From NCBI GenBank assembly GCA_048267305.1, contig JBLWXT010000005.1:143710-207709 (forward strand): a DNA stretch of 64,000 nucleotides, read 5' to 3'. A model generated the notes under the pieces. The model did not search any database and was not told the origin of the DNA. It worked only from the letters and a program-made list of their open reading frames with translations. The translations under genes were made by a program, and so were the position numbers. Shown here in pieces: positions 1 through 8,867 of the stretch (the first letter of the stretch is position 1; every line of letters begins with the position of its first letter). The stretch comes from Owenweeksia sp048267305. GTDB lineage: Bacteria; Bacteroidota; Bacteroidia; Flavobacteriales; Schleiferiaceae.

Positions 1-3000
1 CATATGTTCGGAATTGACATTGATTCACTACAGTTGGAGATATTTGATGGCAACTCATGGAGCCGTGAGACATCAATTATTGGTCAGCAGCAAACTTCAA
101 AAAATGCGGGGTGGGAAGAACTTGTGGTGGATATAGGTGCATATGCCAACGATACCATCAAGGTGAGGTTCACCGCATATAGAAGTACTGTTTTTGCTTT
201 TAATTCTGCTGTGGCTATAGATGATTTGGATATCCATGAAAAACCTACCTGCCCAAAACCCCAAAATTTGATTTTATTGGGTCAAACCAATTCAACGGCC
301 ACTCTGCAATGGACGAGTGGTGGCGCCACCAATTGGAATGTGGAATATGGCCCGGTAGGCTTTACTCCCGGTGCAGGTACCAGAGTGAATGCAGCAGTCA
401 ATCCCTTTACGGTAACCGGCCTTTCGGCAAATACTAATTATCAGTTTTATATTCGTGATAGCTGTGGATTAGCAGATGTGTCTGATTGGGTTGGGCCAGT
501 TAAAACTAAAACGGATTGTAATCCAATAACAGCCCCATATACGGAGAATTTTGACGGTACAGCATGGACCATTGGAACGGTTACAGTTCCCGGAAACCTG
601 GATCCCTGCTGGTATAGAGACAGCACCGTGAATTATCAAATGACACCCATGTCCACAACTACAGCTTTCTCTACCGGTCCTACCAGCGATCATACTACTG
701 GTAGCGGTAAGTTTTTAGTGGGGCAGCGCTTTTTTGGTAGTCTTGCACAGAGTAGAACAGCTGTTGCTGAGAGTCCACTTATAGATTTAACAGCTTTAAC
801 CATACCCGAATTAACCTTTTGGTATCACATGTTTGGTGTAGATATAGATTCACTTCAGGTAGAAATATTTGATGGAAGTTCCTGGAGTAGGGAGGCATCT
901 CTGGCCGGACAACAGCAAACCTCCAAAGGTGCTGTATGGCAAGAGCTTCTGGTGGATATTAGTAGCTATGCCAATGATACCATTAAGGTGAGATTTACCG
1001 CTTATAGGAGTACTGCTTTTGCCTTTAACTCTGCCTTGGCAATTGATGATGTGGATATTCATGAACAACCCACTTGCCCGCAACCTTCAAACCTAAGTGT
1101 TACCAGTACAAATGCTAACTCTGTTACTTTGAGCTGGACAACAGGAGGGGCAACAAACTGGCAAATAGAATATGGTCCTTCCGGATATACAGCTGGTACG
1201 GGAACAATTGTTAATGCCTCTACCAATCCATTTATTATTACAGGTCTCAACAGTTCTTCTTCCTACGACTTTTTTGTACGGGATAGCTGTGGCGTTGCTG
1301 ATGTAAGCTTTTGGGTGGGAAGAGCCACTGGTACTACCAGCTGCCTTCCTTTGCTGGCTCCATTTAACGAAACCTTTGATGGCCCGAGTTGGGTTGTAGG
1401 TTCTAATTTCAACGATACAGGCAGCATCGCTCAATGCTGGGTTAGAACCCCCCTTGCTAATTATTTTTGGAAGCCAGGGCCTCCCATATTTGGATCAAAT
1501 TTCACCGGCCCCTCTGGCGATCATACTTCAGGGAACGGTAAATACCTCTTTGCTGAGTCTATCTTTGGAGGTGGCACTGCACCATTTGATGGCTTTGTGG
1601 AAACACCACTAATCGATCTTTCGGCTTTAACGGTACCTGAACTTAGTTTTTGGTACCACATGTTTGGTAATAATATTGGATCCATGGCTGTTGAAGTCGA
1701 TAATGGTGGGGGATATACTCAGATTTGGAGTAAAACCGGGCAGCAGCAAAATTCGGGTACAGATCCCTGGAAGGAGGCTGTTATCAGCCTTTCTGCCTAT
1801 GCTAATGATACCATCAGACTTAGGTTTAAGGCTACAAAGGCCAATTTTGGAACACAGGCAGATGCTGCCATCGATGACATTGATATTCATGAATCACCAT
1901 CATGCCCCAAGCCACAGAACCTTGCGATAGTAGGTAAAACCAATAGTACAATTACGCTAAGTTGGACCACCGGAGGTGCCACCAACTGGAATATAGAATA
2001 TGGCAGTCCCGGATTTACAATTGGAACAGGAACCTTGATTAATACATCCACCAATCCATTTACAATTACGGGGCTTTCAGCTAATACGGGTTACGAGTTT
2101 TATGTACGTGATAGCTGTGGGCTGGCGGATGTTTCTGATTGGATAGGGGCTGTTGGTGATACAACGGATTGTAACCCCATAGCGGCTCCCTATACAGAAA
2201 ATTTTGATGGGGGTGTATGGACTATTGGAGCCTTTGGTACAGCAGGAAATCTTGATGCCTGCTGGAATAGAGATGAAACTGTAAACTATGTTTGGGCACC
2301 TCAAAATACAACTACTCCCTTTACTACAGGTCCTACTGCAGATCATACCTCAGGTACCGGAAAGTTTATCCATACCCAAAGAACCTTTGGAACTGTTATA
2401 CAATCCATGGAAGGCGAGGTGATTTCACCCTTAATTGATCTATCGCCATTAACAACCCCTGAAATGAGTTTTTGGTATCACATGTTTGGTGCTGAAATTG
2501 ATTCGCTTGCTGTTCAGATATTTGATGGTAACTCATGGAAACACGAGCTTTCCATCGTTGGGCCTCAACAAACCTCTAAAACAGATTTATGGAAGGAGGC
2601 TATTGTGGATATTTCATCCTATGCCAATGATACCATTAAGGTGAGGTTTATAGGATACCGAAACAGCACTTTTGCCTTCAATTCTCTAATTGCCATTGAT
2701 GATTTTGACATTCACGAGCAACCTGCTTGTCCTAAGCCTTCTGCGCTAAGCATTACCAGCACTAGCTCAAACTCTGCAACACTGGCCTGGACCAGCGGTG
2801 GGGCAACCAACTGGCAAATTGAGTATGGTACTGCGGGTTTCACTCTTGGCTCAGGTACAATTGTTAATGCGCCAACCAACCCATTTGTTGTTACAGGTTT
2901 AAGTAGCTCCACTACCTATGACTTTTATGTAAGAGATAGTTGCAGTGCAACAGATTTAAGTGATTGGTATGGTGTAGCAACGGGCGCTACAGACTGTTTG

Positions 3001-5625
3001 CCTGTGTTGGCTCCATTTACAGAGAATTTTGATGGCTCAACCTGGACTGCAGGTCCTAATTTTAATGATACAGGCACAGTGGCTCAATGCTGGATACGTA
3101 CGCCCCTTGTTAATTATCTGTGGAAAACAGGACCTCCGGCCTTTATATCTGCCATTACCGGCCCGGCAGCTGATCATACAACAGGTACTGGTAAATTCAT
3201 TTATGCTGAATCCATTTTTGGGGGAGGTACTGCACCATTTGATGCCCTAATAGAATCTCCATTAATTGACCTTAGCTCGCTTACCGCTCCTGAGCTTCGC
3301 TTTTGGTACCATATGTTTGGTACAGCCATAGGAACCATGACAGTGGAAATAGATAACGGTAGTGGATACACCCAGATTTGGACAAAAACCGGCCAACAGC
3401 AGGTTTCCGGAACAGACGCCTGGAAAGAAGCCATTGTAAGTTTGAGTAGCTATGTAAATGATACTATCCAAATCAGGATAAAGGCAACAAAGGCCAGCTT
3501 CAGCAATTTGGCTGATGCAGCAGTGGATGATATCTCAGTGAAAGAGGCTCCAACATGTCCGCGTCCCGTAAATATCTCTCAAACTACTTCTACCACCACA
3601 AGCATTACACTTTCGTGGACAACAGGAGGGGCAACCAACTGGCTAATTGGTTATAGAGGTTCGGGTACTACCGGTCCACTTACCATTGTTGCAGCCAACA
3701 CCAACCCATTTACCATTACCGGGTTAACACCATCAGCGAGCTATGACTTTTACGTGAAGGATAGTTGTGCCCTTGGTGATGTGAGCCTATGGGAAGGTCC
3801 ATTTGGTGGTACTACCCAATGTGGTATAGCTGTGGCTCCATGGTCAGAGTCCTTTAATGGATCAAGCTGGGTTGAAGGAACCGGTTTTCAAAATGTTGGA
3901 AACATAATTAATAGTTGCTGGTCGAGGCCATCGGTTAACAATCCCAATTTTGGATCTAAATTGGGGGGAACAACAAGTGGTGGCACAGGACCGAGTGCTG
4001 ATGTATCAGGAAACGGGAAATATATTTATACAGAGGCTAGCGGAGCCGCAGGAACAGGAGAGATTACTACTCCTTATATTTATGTACCTAACAGTCTGCA
4101 AAATCCGCGATTCAAGTTTGCCTATCATATGTTTGGAAACAGCATAACTTCATTGGCAGTTAAGATTGACAATGGCAGCGGGTTTGGGGCAAATGTGAAA
4201 ACCATAACCGGTGCTCAGCAAACTTCAAATACTGCAGCCTGGCGTTTTGACTCTATTTCACTCAACACTTATAAAGGAGATACTATCCGCATAAGGTTTT
4301 TAGGCACTAATAGTGGATTCAATGGAGATATTGCTGTTGATGAAGTAAGTGTTATTGCAGATCCTGGCTCTCCATCCTGTAGCGATCCAACCAATCTCAC
4401 CATAGCATCCGTTACACCGGTTGGTTTTACAGTGAACTGGATAGGTAATGGTAATTCTCAGGTTGAAGTTGTATTAAGTGGGCAACCTCAGGGAAGCGGG
4501 ACTACATTTTATAATGTTAGCTCGCCATTAGCAGTTACTGGCTTATCAAGCAATACAGCCTATGATGTGTATGTGCGGGATAGTTGCGGTATCACGCTTT
4601 ATAGCCAATGGATTAATGCCAGCAAAACCACTTTGGTTTGCCCGCCTATTACACCAGGCTTTAGTAGCTCCAATAGCTGGCTTGGGGTAAACTTCAATTC
4701 AGGCGCAACGGTAAACGCAGATTCGCTGCAATGGAACTTTGGAGATGGAAATGGTACCTCTGGTACAAGCCCTGCCCATACTTATGCTGCAGCTGGCACC
4801 TATATTGTTACCATGGGTGCCTTCTCGGATTGTGGCTCCACAGCTCAGTTTGTGGATACTATCAGAGTTTGTGATACGCTTTCCGCTGATTTTACATTTA
4901 CCGCCAAAGGAGATACTGTAAGTTTTGATGCTTCAGCATCTTCAAATGCCACTTCATATTCATGGGATTTGAACGGTTTTGCCATGACGGGGCAGATGAT
5001 AAATTATAAGTTCCCAAGCCCGGGTACTAAATCTGTTACCCTAACGGTATACAATGCCTGTGGTGATAGTGTGAAGATTTCAAAGAATGTAAAAGTTTGT
5101 CTGCCTCCAAAAGCAAACTGGACCTATAATATTATTGCCACCACCAGCTCAGGTATGAACACTCAATTTGATGCATCGGCTTCTCAAAATGCTATTACCT
5201 ATGAGTGGGATTTTGGGGATGGAAGTCCCTTAGTTACCGGACAGGTTATGCCACAACATACCTTTTTAACCCCAGGCTTATTTTATAAGGTTACTCTTAA
5301 AGTAACCAATACCTGTGGGGATTTAAGTGTGATGTCATTCAGGTTAAATGAAATAGGAATGGAGGAGTTTGATCCAGAGGCTTCATTCATGCTGTACCCA
5401 AATCCTGCAAAAAATGTAGTGACAGTTGAATGGGATGCTACTTCTGTAAAGGCGCTTGATATGGAAATTGTGGATGCTACGGGTAAACTAATACTGAATC
5501 CTGCGGTAAATAACAGAGCTGAGGGAAAGCAAACTATAAATGTAAGTAGCCTGGCTGAAGGTTATTATATGATCAGAATAGTTACCAGTAAGGGAATCAT
5601 TCAGCGTAAGCTGATTATTAGATAA
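1..5625 (+). CDS. Giant secreted MAM/Fn3/PKD repeat protein with T9SS tail (5' end missing)
   Basis: The reading frame is open at the left edge, so only the last ~1,874 residues are visible; signal peptide and start lie outside. It consists of units of about 275 residues: a MAM-like beta-sandwich block (recurring WYHMFG, then an A-I-D-D-hydrophobic-D-I-H-E ending) followed by a fibronectin-III-like block (W-T-x-G-G-A-T-N-W, then V-R-D-S-C). WYHMFG recurs at about 829, 1660, 2482, 3313 and 4129. Three PKD-like domains follow (about 4660-5330, W-D/N-F-G-D-G motifs). The last ~80 residues hold a YPNPAKN motif and end K-L-I-I-R, a type A T9SS sorting domain, so export by T9SS and surface anchoring or release is inferred. 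MAM/Fn3/PKD domains suggest adhesion or glycan binding; no catalytic domain is visible. A strong terminator follows 23 bases after the stop. Confidence 0.9.
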   Translation, partial: HMFGIDIDSLQLEIFDGNSWSRETSIIGQQQTSKNAGWEELVVDIGAYANDTIKVRFTAYRSTVFAFNSAVAIDDLDIHEKPTCPKPQNLILLGQTNSTATLQWTSGGATNWNVEYGPVGFTPGAGTRVNAAVNPFTVTGLSANTNYQFYIRDSCGLADVSDWVGPVKTKTDCNPITAPYTENFDGTAWTIGTVTVPGNLDPCWYRDSTVNYQMTPMSTTTAFSTGPTSDHTTGSGKFLVGQRFFGSLAQSRTAVAESPLIDLTALTIPELTFWYHMFGVDIDSLQVEIFDGSSWSREASLAGQQQTSKGAVWQELLVDISSYANDTIKVRFTAYRSTAFAFNSALAIDDVDIHEQPTCPQPSNLSVTSTNANSVTLSWTTGGATNWQIEYGPSGYTAGTGTIVNASTNPFIITGLNSSSSYDFFVRDSCGVADVSFWVGRATGTTSCLPLLAPFNETFDGPSWVVGSNFNDTGSIAQCWVRTPLANYFWKPGPPIFGSNFTGPSGDHTSGNGKYLFAESIFGGGTAPFDGFVETPLIDLSALTVPELSFWYHMFGNNIGSMAVEVDNGGGYTQIWSKTGQQQNSGTDPWKEAVISLSAYANDTIRLRFKATKANFGTQADAAIDDIDIHESPSCPKPQNLAIVGKTNSTITLSWTTGGATNWNIEYGSPGFTIGTGTLINTSTNPFTITGLSANTGYEFYVRDSCGLADVSDWIGAVGDTTDCNPIAAPYTENFDGGVWTIGAFGTAGNLDACWNRDETVNYVWAPQNTTTPFTTGPTADHTSGTGKFIHTQRTFGTVIQSMEGEVISPLIDLSPLTTPEMSFWYHMFGAEIDSLAVQIFDGNSWKHELSIVGPQQTSKTDLWKEAIVDISSYANDTIKVRFIGYRNSTFAFNSLIAIDDFDIHEQPACPKPSALSITSTSSNSATLAWTSGGATNWQIEYGTAGFTLGSGTIVNAPTNPFVVTGLSSSTTYDFYVRDSCSATDLSDWYGVATGATDCLPVLAPFTENFDGSTWTAGPNFNDTGTVAQCWIRTPLVNYLWKTGPPAFISAITGPAADHTTGTGKFIYAESIFGGGTAPFDALIESPLIDLSSLTAPELRFWYHMFGTAIGTMTVEIDNGSGYTQIWTKTGQQQVSGTDAWKEAIVSLSSYVNDTIQIRIKATKASFSNLADAAVDDISVKEAPTCPRPVNISQTTSTTTSITLSWTTGGATNWLIGYRGSGTTGPLTIVAANTNPFTITGLTPSASYDFYVKDSCALGDVSLWEGPFGGTTQCGIAVAPWSESFNGSSWVEGTGFQNVGNIINSCWSRPSVNNPNFGSKLGGTTSGGTGPSADVSGNGKYIYTEASGAAGTGEITTPYIYVPNSLQNPRFKFAYHMFGNSITSLAVKIDNGSGFGANVKTITGAQQTSNTAAWRFDSISLNTYKGDTIRIRFLGTNSGFNGDIAVDEVSVIADPGSPSCSDPTNLTIASVTPVGFTVNWIGNGNSQVEVVLSGQPQGSGTTFYNVSSPLAVTGLSSNTAYDVYVRDSCGITLYSQWINASKTTLVCPPITPGFSSSNSWLGVNFNSGATVNADSLQWNFGDGNGTSGTSPAHTYAAAGTYIVTMGAFSDCGSTAQFVDTIRVCDTLSADFTFTAKGDTVSFDASASSNATSYSWDLNGFAMTGQMINYKFPSPGTKSVTLTVYNACGDSVKISKNVKVCLPPKANWTYNIIATTSSGMNTQFDASASQNAITYEWDFGDGSPLVTGQVMPQHTFLTPGLFYKVTLKVTNTCGDLSVMSFRLNEIGMEEFDPEASFMLYPNPAKNVVTVEWDATSVKALDMEIVDATGKLILNPAVNNRAEGKQTINVSSLAEGYYMIRIVTSKGIIQRKLIIR

Positions 5626-5647
5626 TACAGAACAATGGTAGAATCTA

Positions 5648-5679
5648 AAAGCCGGTTGCAATTTGCAATCGGCTTTTTT
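5648..5679 (+). terminator. Rho-independent terminator of the giant T9SS protein
   Basis: GCCGGTTGCAA and TTGCAATCGGC form a near-perfect stem with almost no loop, followed by six T. It lies 23 bases downstream of the stop codon. Its core is nearly the same as the hairpin at 5862-5901. Confidence 0.85.
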
Positions 5680-5861
5680 GTTGGCGGATACCGGCTATAT
5701 ATAAAATGGGCTTGAAGCTTAGTACAAAGCCTCTCATTAGTGCGAAACACAATTTAATAAGGCTAAACTGTACCCAAACTTATCCTATGATGAAGTTGAA
5801 GGGGGTAAAGGTACATTACCAGGCAAAAGCAGGAGAAAGTCAGCACAAGGGAGTTATTGAA

Positions 5862-5901
5862 ACAAAAAAAGGCCGATTGCAGTTTGCAATCGGCCTTTTT
5901 T
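5862..5901. terminator. Bidirectional terminator before the desaturase gene
   Basis: A run of seven A, then GGCCGATTGCA / TGCAATCGGCC as stem arms, then six T. Both sides carry the homopolymer tract, so it can stop transcription from either strand; it sits 18 bases past the stop of the reverse-strand desaturase gene. The 293-base gap 5626-5918 contains this hairpin and its twin at 5648; I see no convincing gene in it. Confidence 0.85.
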
Positions 5902-5918
5902 AATAAGAGAGTTGGCGA

Positions 5919-7037
5919 TTAGGCTGCTTTTGCCAATGCCAGCCTTAAGTCGTATTTGCCAGTACCAAGGTCATTTAACAAGGTAAAGTGACTCTTAAGT
6001 GCAGCGTAAAATGTTTTGTGCTGATAATAGGGGATGTCATATTGCTCAGCCATATCCTTTACAATTTCTGAAATTTTGCGGTAGTGAACATGGCAAATAT
6101 TTGGAAACAGATGATGTTCAATCTGATAGTTAAGTCCACCAATTAACCATGAAAATAGTCTGCTGCCATTGGCAAAGTTAGCCGTGGTTCGCATTTGGTG
6201 AATGGCCCAGTTGTTTTCAAGCGTACCTGATTGGTCATCAAAAAAATCTGTTTCTTCCAAAACGTGAGCAGGTTGAAATATTAGCGCAAGCAAAAGACCG
6301 GAAAGAAACTGCATAAGCAAAAATCCAAGGAGTATTTGCCACCAGGGCAGAGCCACAACTATCATTGGTATTACTAAGGTTAATACCAGATACCATGTTT
6401 TATTAAACAGAATCTGACGTTTTGCCTTTTTAAAAGAGATACCCTGTCCGGCAAGAAGATTGTTTTTATGGTAGCGCACAAGCTGTAAAAAATCTTTGGC
6501 TACAAACCAGTAGATAGTCATGATACCATAGAAGAAGGGTGCGTAAAAAGCCTGAAATCTAAATATTTTCTTGCGTTCCTGATGAGGTGAAAATCTCATA
6601 ACAGGATTTGCAATATCCTCATCAAGCCCATCTACATTGGTAAAGGAGTGGTGAAGTACATTGTGTTGAATTTTCCAGTTTACGTGGTAAGCACCTAAAA
6701 AGTTTACTAAAAATCCCAGAGCGCGATTAACGTTTCTGTTTTTGGAGTATGAGCCGTGATTGGCATCATGCATAATAGAAAGACCGATTCCGGACATTCC
6801 TAAACTCATCAATACCCATAAAAGCATTACAGACCATGTTGATGAAAATAACCCGCTAAGCATAAGCCCAAGGGGGATAAAATATAGAGCAATCATAAAG
6901 GCAGTTTTAAACTTCATGCTGAAGTTTGCGTGCCGTGATATATTGTTGTCTTTAAAGTATTGACCAACTTTTTTACGAAGTTCTTTTACAAACTCTGGTC
7001 GGTCGTTGGTGTTGAATTTTATTCCGTGTACACTCAT
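5919..7037 (-). CDS. Membrane fatty-acid desaturase (acyl-CoA/acyl-lipid, delta-6-like)
   Basis: 372 residues. All three histidine boxes of the membrane di-iron desaturase family are visible: HDANH at 90-94, HNVLHH at 125-130 and QIEHH at 305-309. The QIEHH form of the third box (Q in place of the first H) is typical of front-end delta-5/delta-6 desaturases. Hydrophobic membrane stretches lie at about 45-90, 105-120 and 195-235. There is no N-terminal cytochrome b5 domain, so an external electron donor is needed. The likely role is adding double bonds to membrane acyl chains, perhaps in cold adaptation; the cold-shock gene next door fits but has its own terminator. Substrate and position specificity cannot be read from the sequence. 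Confidence 0.9.
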   Translation of the reverse strand: MSVHGIKFNTNDRPEFVKELRKKVGQYFKDNNISRHANFSMKFKTAFMIALYFIPLGLMLSGLFSSTWSVMLLWVLMSLGMSGIGLSIMHDANHGSYSKNRNVNRALGFLVNFLGAYHVNWKIQHNVLHHSFTNVDGLDEDIANPVMRFSPHQERKKIFRFQAFYAPFFYGIMTIYWFVAKDFLQLVRYHKNNLLAGQGISFKKAKRQILFNKTWYLVLTLVIPMIVVALPWWQILLGFLLMQFLSGLLLALIFQPAHVLEETDFFDDQSGTLENNWAIHQMRTTANFANGSRLFSWLIGGLNYQIEHHLFPNICHVHYRKISEIVKDMAEQYDIPYYQHKTFYAALKSHFTLLNDLGTGKYDLRLALAKAA

Positions 7038-7060
7038 TAATATTGATTTAAAACCTAATT

Positions 7061-7090
7061 GAAAGATATACCCCTTAATATCGTACCAAA
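7061..7090 (-). promoter_or_regulatory. Putative Bacteroidota-type promoter of the desaturase gene
   Basis: On the reverse strand a TTTG box (7087-7090) is followed after 18 bases by TATCTTTC (7061-7068), one mismatch from TAnnTTTG, 23 bases before the start codon. Assignment is by motif and spacing only. Confidence 0.45.
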
Positions 7091-7226
7091 GGGGAGGTTT
7101 TTATTTTTAATTTCAAACTATTTACCAAAATTACTGCACTCTTGTAGTATTTATAGCTGATAGTATGTTTTGAAAGGCTTGGTTTTTAGGTTTTTAGTGA
7201 CTCTTCTGAGAAAGCCGAAGGTTTAC

Positions 7227-7256
7227 AAAAAAGCCCATCGTTAGGATGGGCTTTTA
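7227..7256 (-). terminator. Terminator of the cold-shock gene
   Basis: AAAAGCCCATC / GATGGGCTTTT form a strong stem with a short loop about 28 bases past the reverse-strand stop at 7284. A and T tracts on both sides allow bidirectional use. Confidence 0.85.
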
Positions 7257-7283
7257 ATACTGAAAAAAGTTAAAGCTTATATA

Positions 7284-7475
7284 TTAAACTACTTTCACGT
7301 TAACTGCGTTCAATCCTTTTTTGCCTTCTTTAAGGTCAAATTCCACAACGTCTCCGTCACGGATTTCATCGATTAGTCCGGAAACGTGTACAAAATGTTC
7401 TTTTCCTGAACCGTCTTCGCTGATAAATCCAAAACCTTTGGTTTCGTTGAAGAATTTTACTGTGCCTTTACTCAT
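7284..7475 (-). CDS. csp: Cold-shock domain protein (CspA family)
   Basis: 63 residues, the usual size of a single cold-shock domain. RNP1 (KGFGFI, 13-18) and RNP2 (FVHVS, 28-32) are both present, so it should bind single-stranded RNA and DNA through the aromatic face of a five-stranded OB-fold barrel and act as an RNA chaperone. It begins MSKGTVKFFN, the standard start. It is monocistronic: a terminator follows and a good promoter with a short 5' leader precedes it. An inverted repeat (7525-7547) overlaps the -33 region, hinting at specific regulation. Cold induction is not provable from sequence. Confidence 0.95.
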   Translation of the reverse strand: MSKGTVKFFNETKGFGFISEDGSGKEHFVHVSGLIDEIRDGDVVEFDLKEGKKGLNAVNVKVV

Positions 7476-7506
7476 GGTAATAAATTATAAAAATGTAATA
7501 ATGCTG

Positions 7507-7547
7507 CAAATGTAAGCTTTAAAATTCACAATGACTCAAATTGTGAA
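7507..7547 (-). promoter_or_regulatory. Promoter of the cold-shock gene with overlapping inverted repeat
   Basis: Reverse strand: TTTG (7537-7540), 22 bases, then a perfect TACATTTG (-7 box, 7507-7514). Overlapping the upstream box is an inverted repeat with 8-bp arms TTCACAAT / ATTGTGAA and a 7-base spacer (7525-7547), a plausible dimer-binding operator. No family of regulator can be assigned. Confidence 0.6.
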
Positions 7548-7672
7548 ATAATTAATAATTGATTCACAGAGGTTTAACTCACGAGATACAAAATGAGGAG
7601 AGTTTATGTAGTGATATGCTTATAAACTAACAGGTATTTCTAATTTCGCACTTCACCTTAAAATCACATCAC

Positions 7673-8668
7673 ATGGCAATGCTTTGCATTGATAGCCCAA
7701 GCCTTGAGCCTTATTTCAATCAGGCTGTTGAAGAGTATTTTTTAAAAAACTTTGACGACAACATTTTTATGTTGTGGCGGAATAATAACGCCATAATAGT
7801 TGGCAAACATCAAAATACACTGGCTGAAATAAATGTGGATCACGTTAAGGAGCGGGGAATTAAGGTGGTAAGGCGCCTTACTGGCGGAGGAGCTGTGTTC
7901 CATGATTTAGGAAATATTAACTATACCTTTATTATGGGATATGGTGCAGAAGGGGCTAAGGTGGATTTTAAGAAGTATAACCAGCCGATTATTGATGTGC
8001 TTGCCGGCCTGGGGGTAAAGGCTCATTTTTCCGGAAGAAATGATATCCTTATTGATGATCAAAAATTTTCGGGTAATGCAGAGCACATATTTCATCAAAA
8101 GCAACGAGTGCTGCATCATGGTACATTGTTATATGCCTCCGAAATTCAGGATATATCCGATGCCTTAAATGTAAATCCACTTAAGTTTGAAGGAAAGGCG
8201 CGAAAATCTGTACGAAGTCGGGTAACCAACATCTCCAGCCACCTCAAGGAAGACATTGGTGTGGATCAGTTTCGCAAAAAGGTAATGGATCATATTACAG
8301 AAATGTATCCAGATGCTATTCCTTATCAATTAACGGAGGAAGACAAAGCGGCAATCCAAAAACTGGCAGATGAGAAGTACAGTACATGGGAGTGGAATTT
8401 TGGCTATTCACCAAAGTATGGTTTAAAAAAAGGGATAAAAACCAATGGAGGCCATGTAGAGGTTCACCTGAATGTAGATAAGGGGACAATTTCAGAACTT
8501 GACATTTTTGGCGATTTCTTTGTGAACCGCGACCTCGAGGAAGTAAAACAAGCATTAATAGGAGTGGAGCACCGTGAAGAGGCAGTTTTGGCTAAGCTAA
8601 AGGAAATCGGCAGCAGCGAGTATTTTAATAATATTTCGGAGGAGGAATTGGTGGAGGCGTTTTTTTAA
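7673..8668 (+). CDS. lplA: Lipoate-protein ligase A
   Basis: 331 residues, full length for the two-domain LplA. The lipoate-binding signature RRLTGGGAVFHD is at 67-78, and a lysine-containing G-N-A block follows (about 145). The enzyme activates lipoate with ATP and attaches it to the E2/GcvH lipoyl domains of the 2-oxoacid dehydrogenases and glycine cleavage system. The C-terminal accessory domain (about 245-331) is present, as in E. coli LplA. It stands alone, with a weak -7-like TAATTTCG at 7641-7648. Start chosen at the first ATG, giving the usual N-terminus. Confidence 0.93.
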   Translation: MAMLCIDSPSLEPYFNQAVEEYFLKNFDDNIFMLWRNNNAIIVGKHQNTLAEINVDHVKERGIKVVRRLTGGGAVFHDLGNINYTFIMGYGAEGAKVDFKKYNQPIIDVLAGLGVKAHFSGRNDILIDDQKFSGNAEHIFHQKQRVLHHGTLLYASEIQDISDALNVNPLKFEGKARKSVRSRVTNISSHLKEDIGVDQFRKKVMDHITEMYPDAIPYQLTEEDKAAIQKLADEKYSTWEWNFGYSPKYGLKKGIKTNGGHVEVHLNVDKGTISELDIFGDFFVNRDLEEVKQALIGVEHREEAVLAKLKEIGSSEYFNNISEEELVEAFF

Positions 8669-8681
8669 AGGGACATGCATC

Positions 8682-8855
8682 CTAATTATTGTTTTTAATT
8701 TTCCTTTCCAGGGAACTGATAAAAAAGGTGATACACAGAATTATTACAAATGCCTTAAACCATATTGGGGGGGCGTAAATATCCGTGAATTCTACAACAA
8801 GAAATGCTACAAAGAAAAGTCCGGATAGAAATAGGTAGTTATTTTGTTTTTTCAT
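8682..8855 (-). CDS. Small two-helix membrane protein (57 residues)
   Basis: I do not recognise a family. The ATG at 8855 opens 57 codons ending in TAG at 8682. The product starts MKKQNNYLFL, has hydrophobic helices at about 7-22 and 31-48 joined by a short acidic/proline turn (EFTDIYAPP), and ends in a basic/Asn-rich tail. This plan (two helices, charged ends) is far from random. It starts 12 bases after the stop of the DUF523 gene on the same strand, so the two are probably one transcript. Function unknown. Confidence 0.6.
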   Translation of the reverse strand: MKKQNNYLFLSGLFFVAFLVVEFTDIYAPPIWFKAFVIILCITFFISSLERKIKNNN

Positions 8856-8867
8856 AATAGTATTGTA

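Noticed and set aside
1..4375. Chance assembly error from repeats
   Set aside because: Neighbouring units differ clearly in sequence and the frame stays open throughout, so true units are more likely; only copy number remains uncertain.
5706..5903. A 65-codon forward frame between the giant protein and the desaturase
   Set aside because: It runs through the bidirectional terminator hairpin and shows no recognisable composition.
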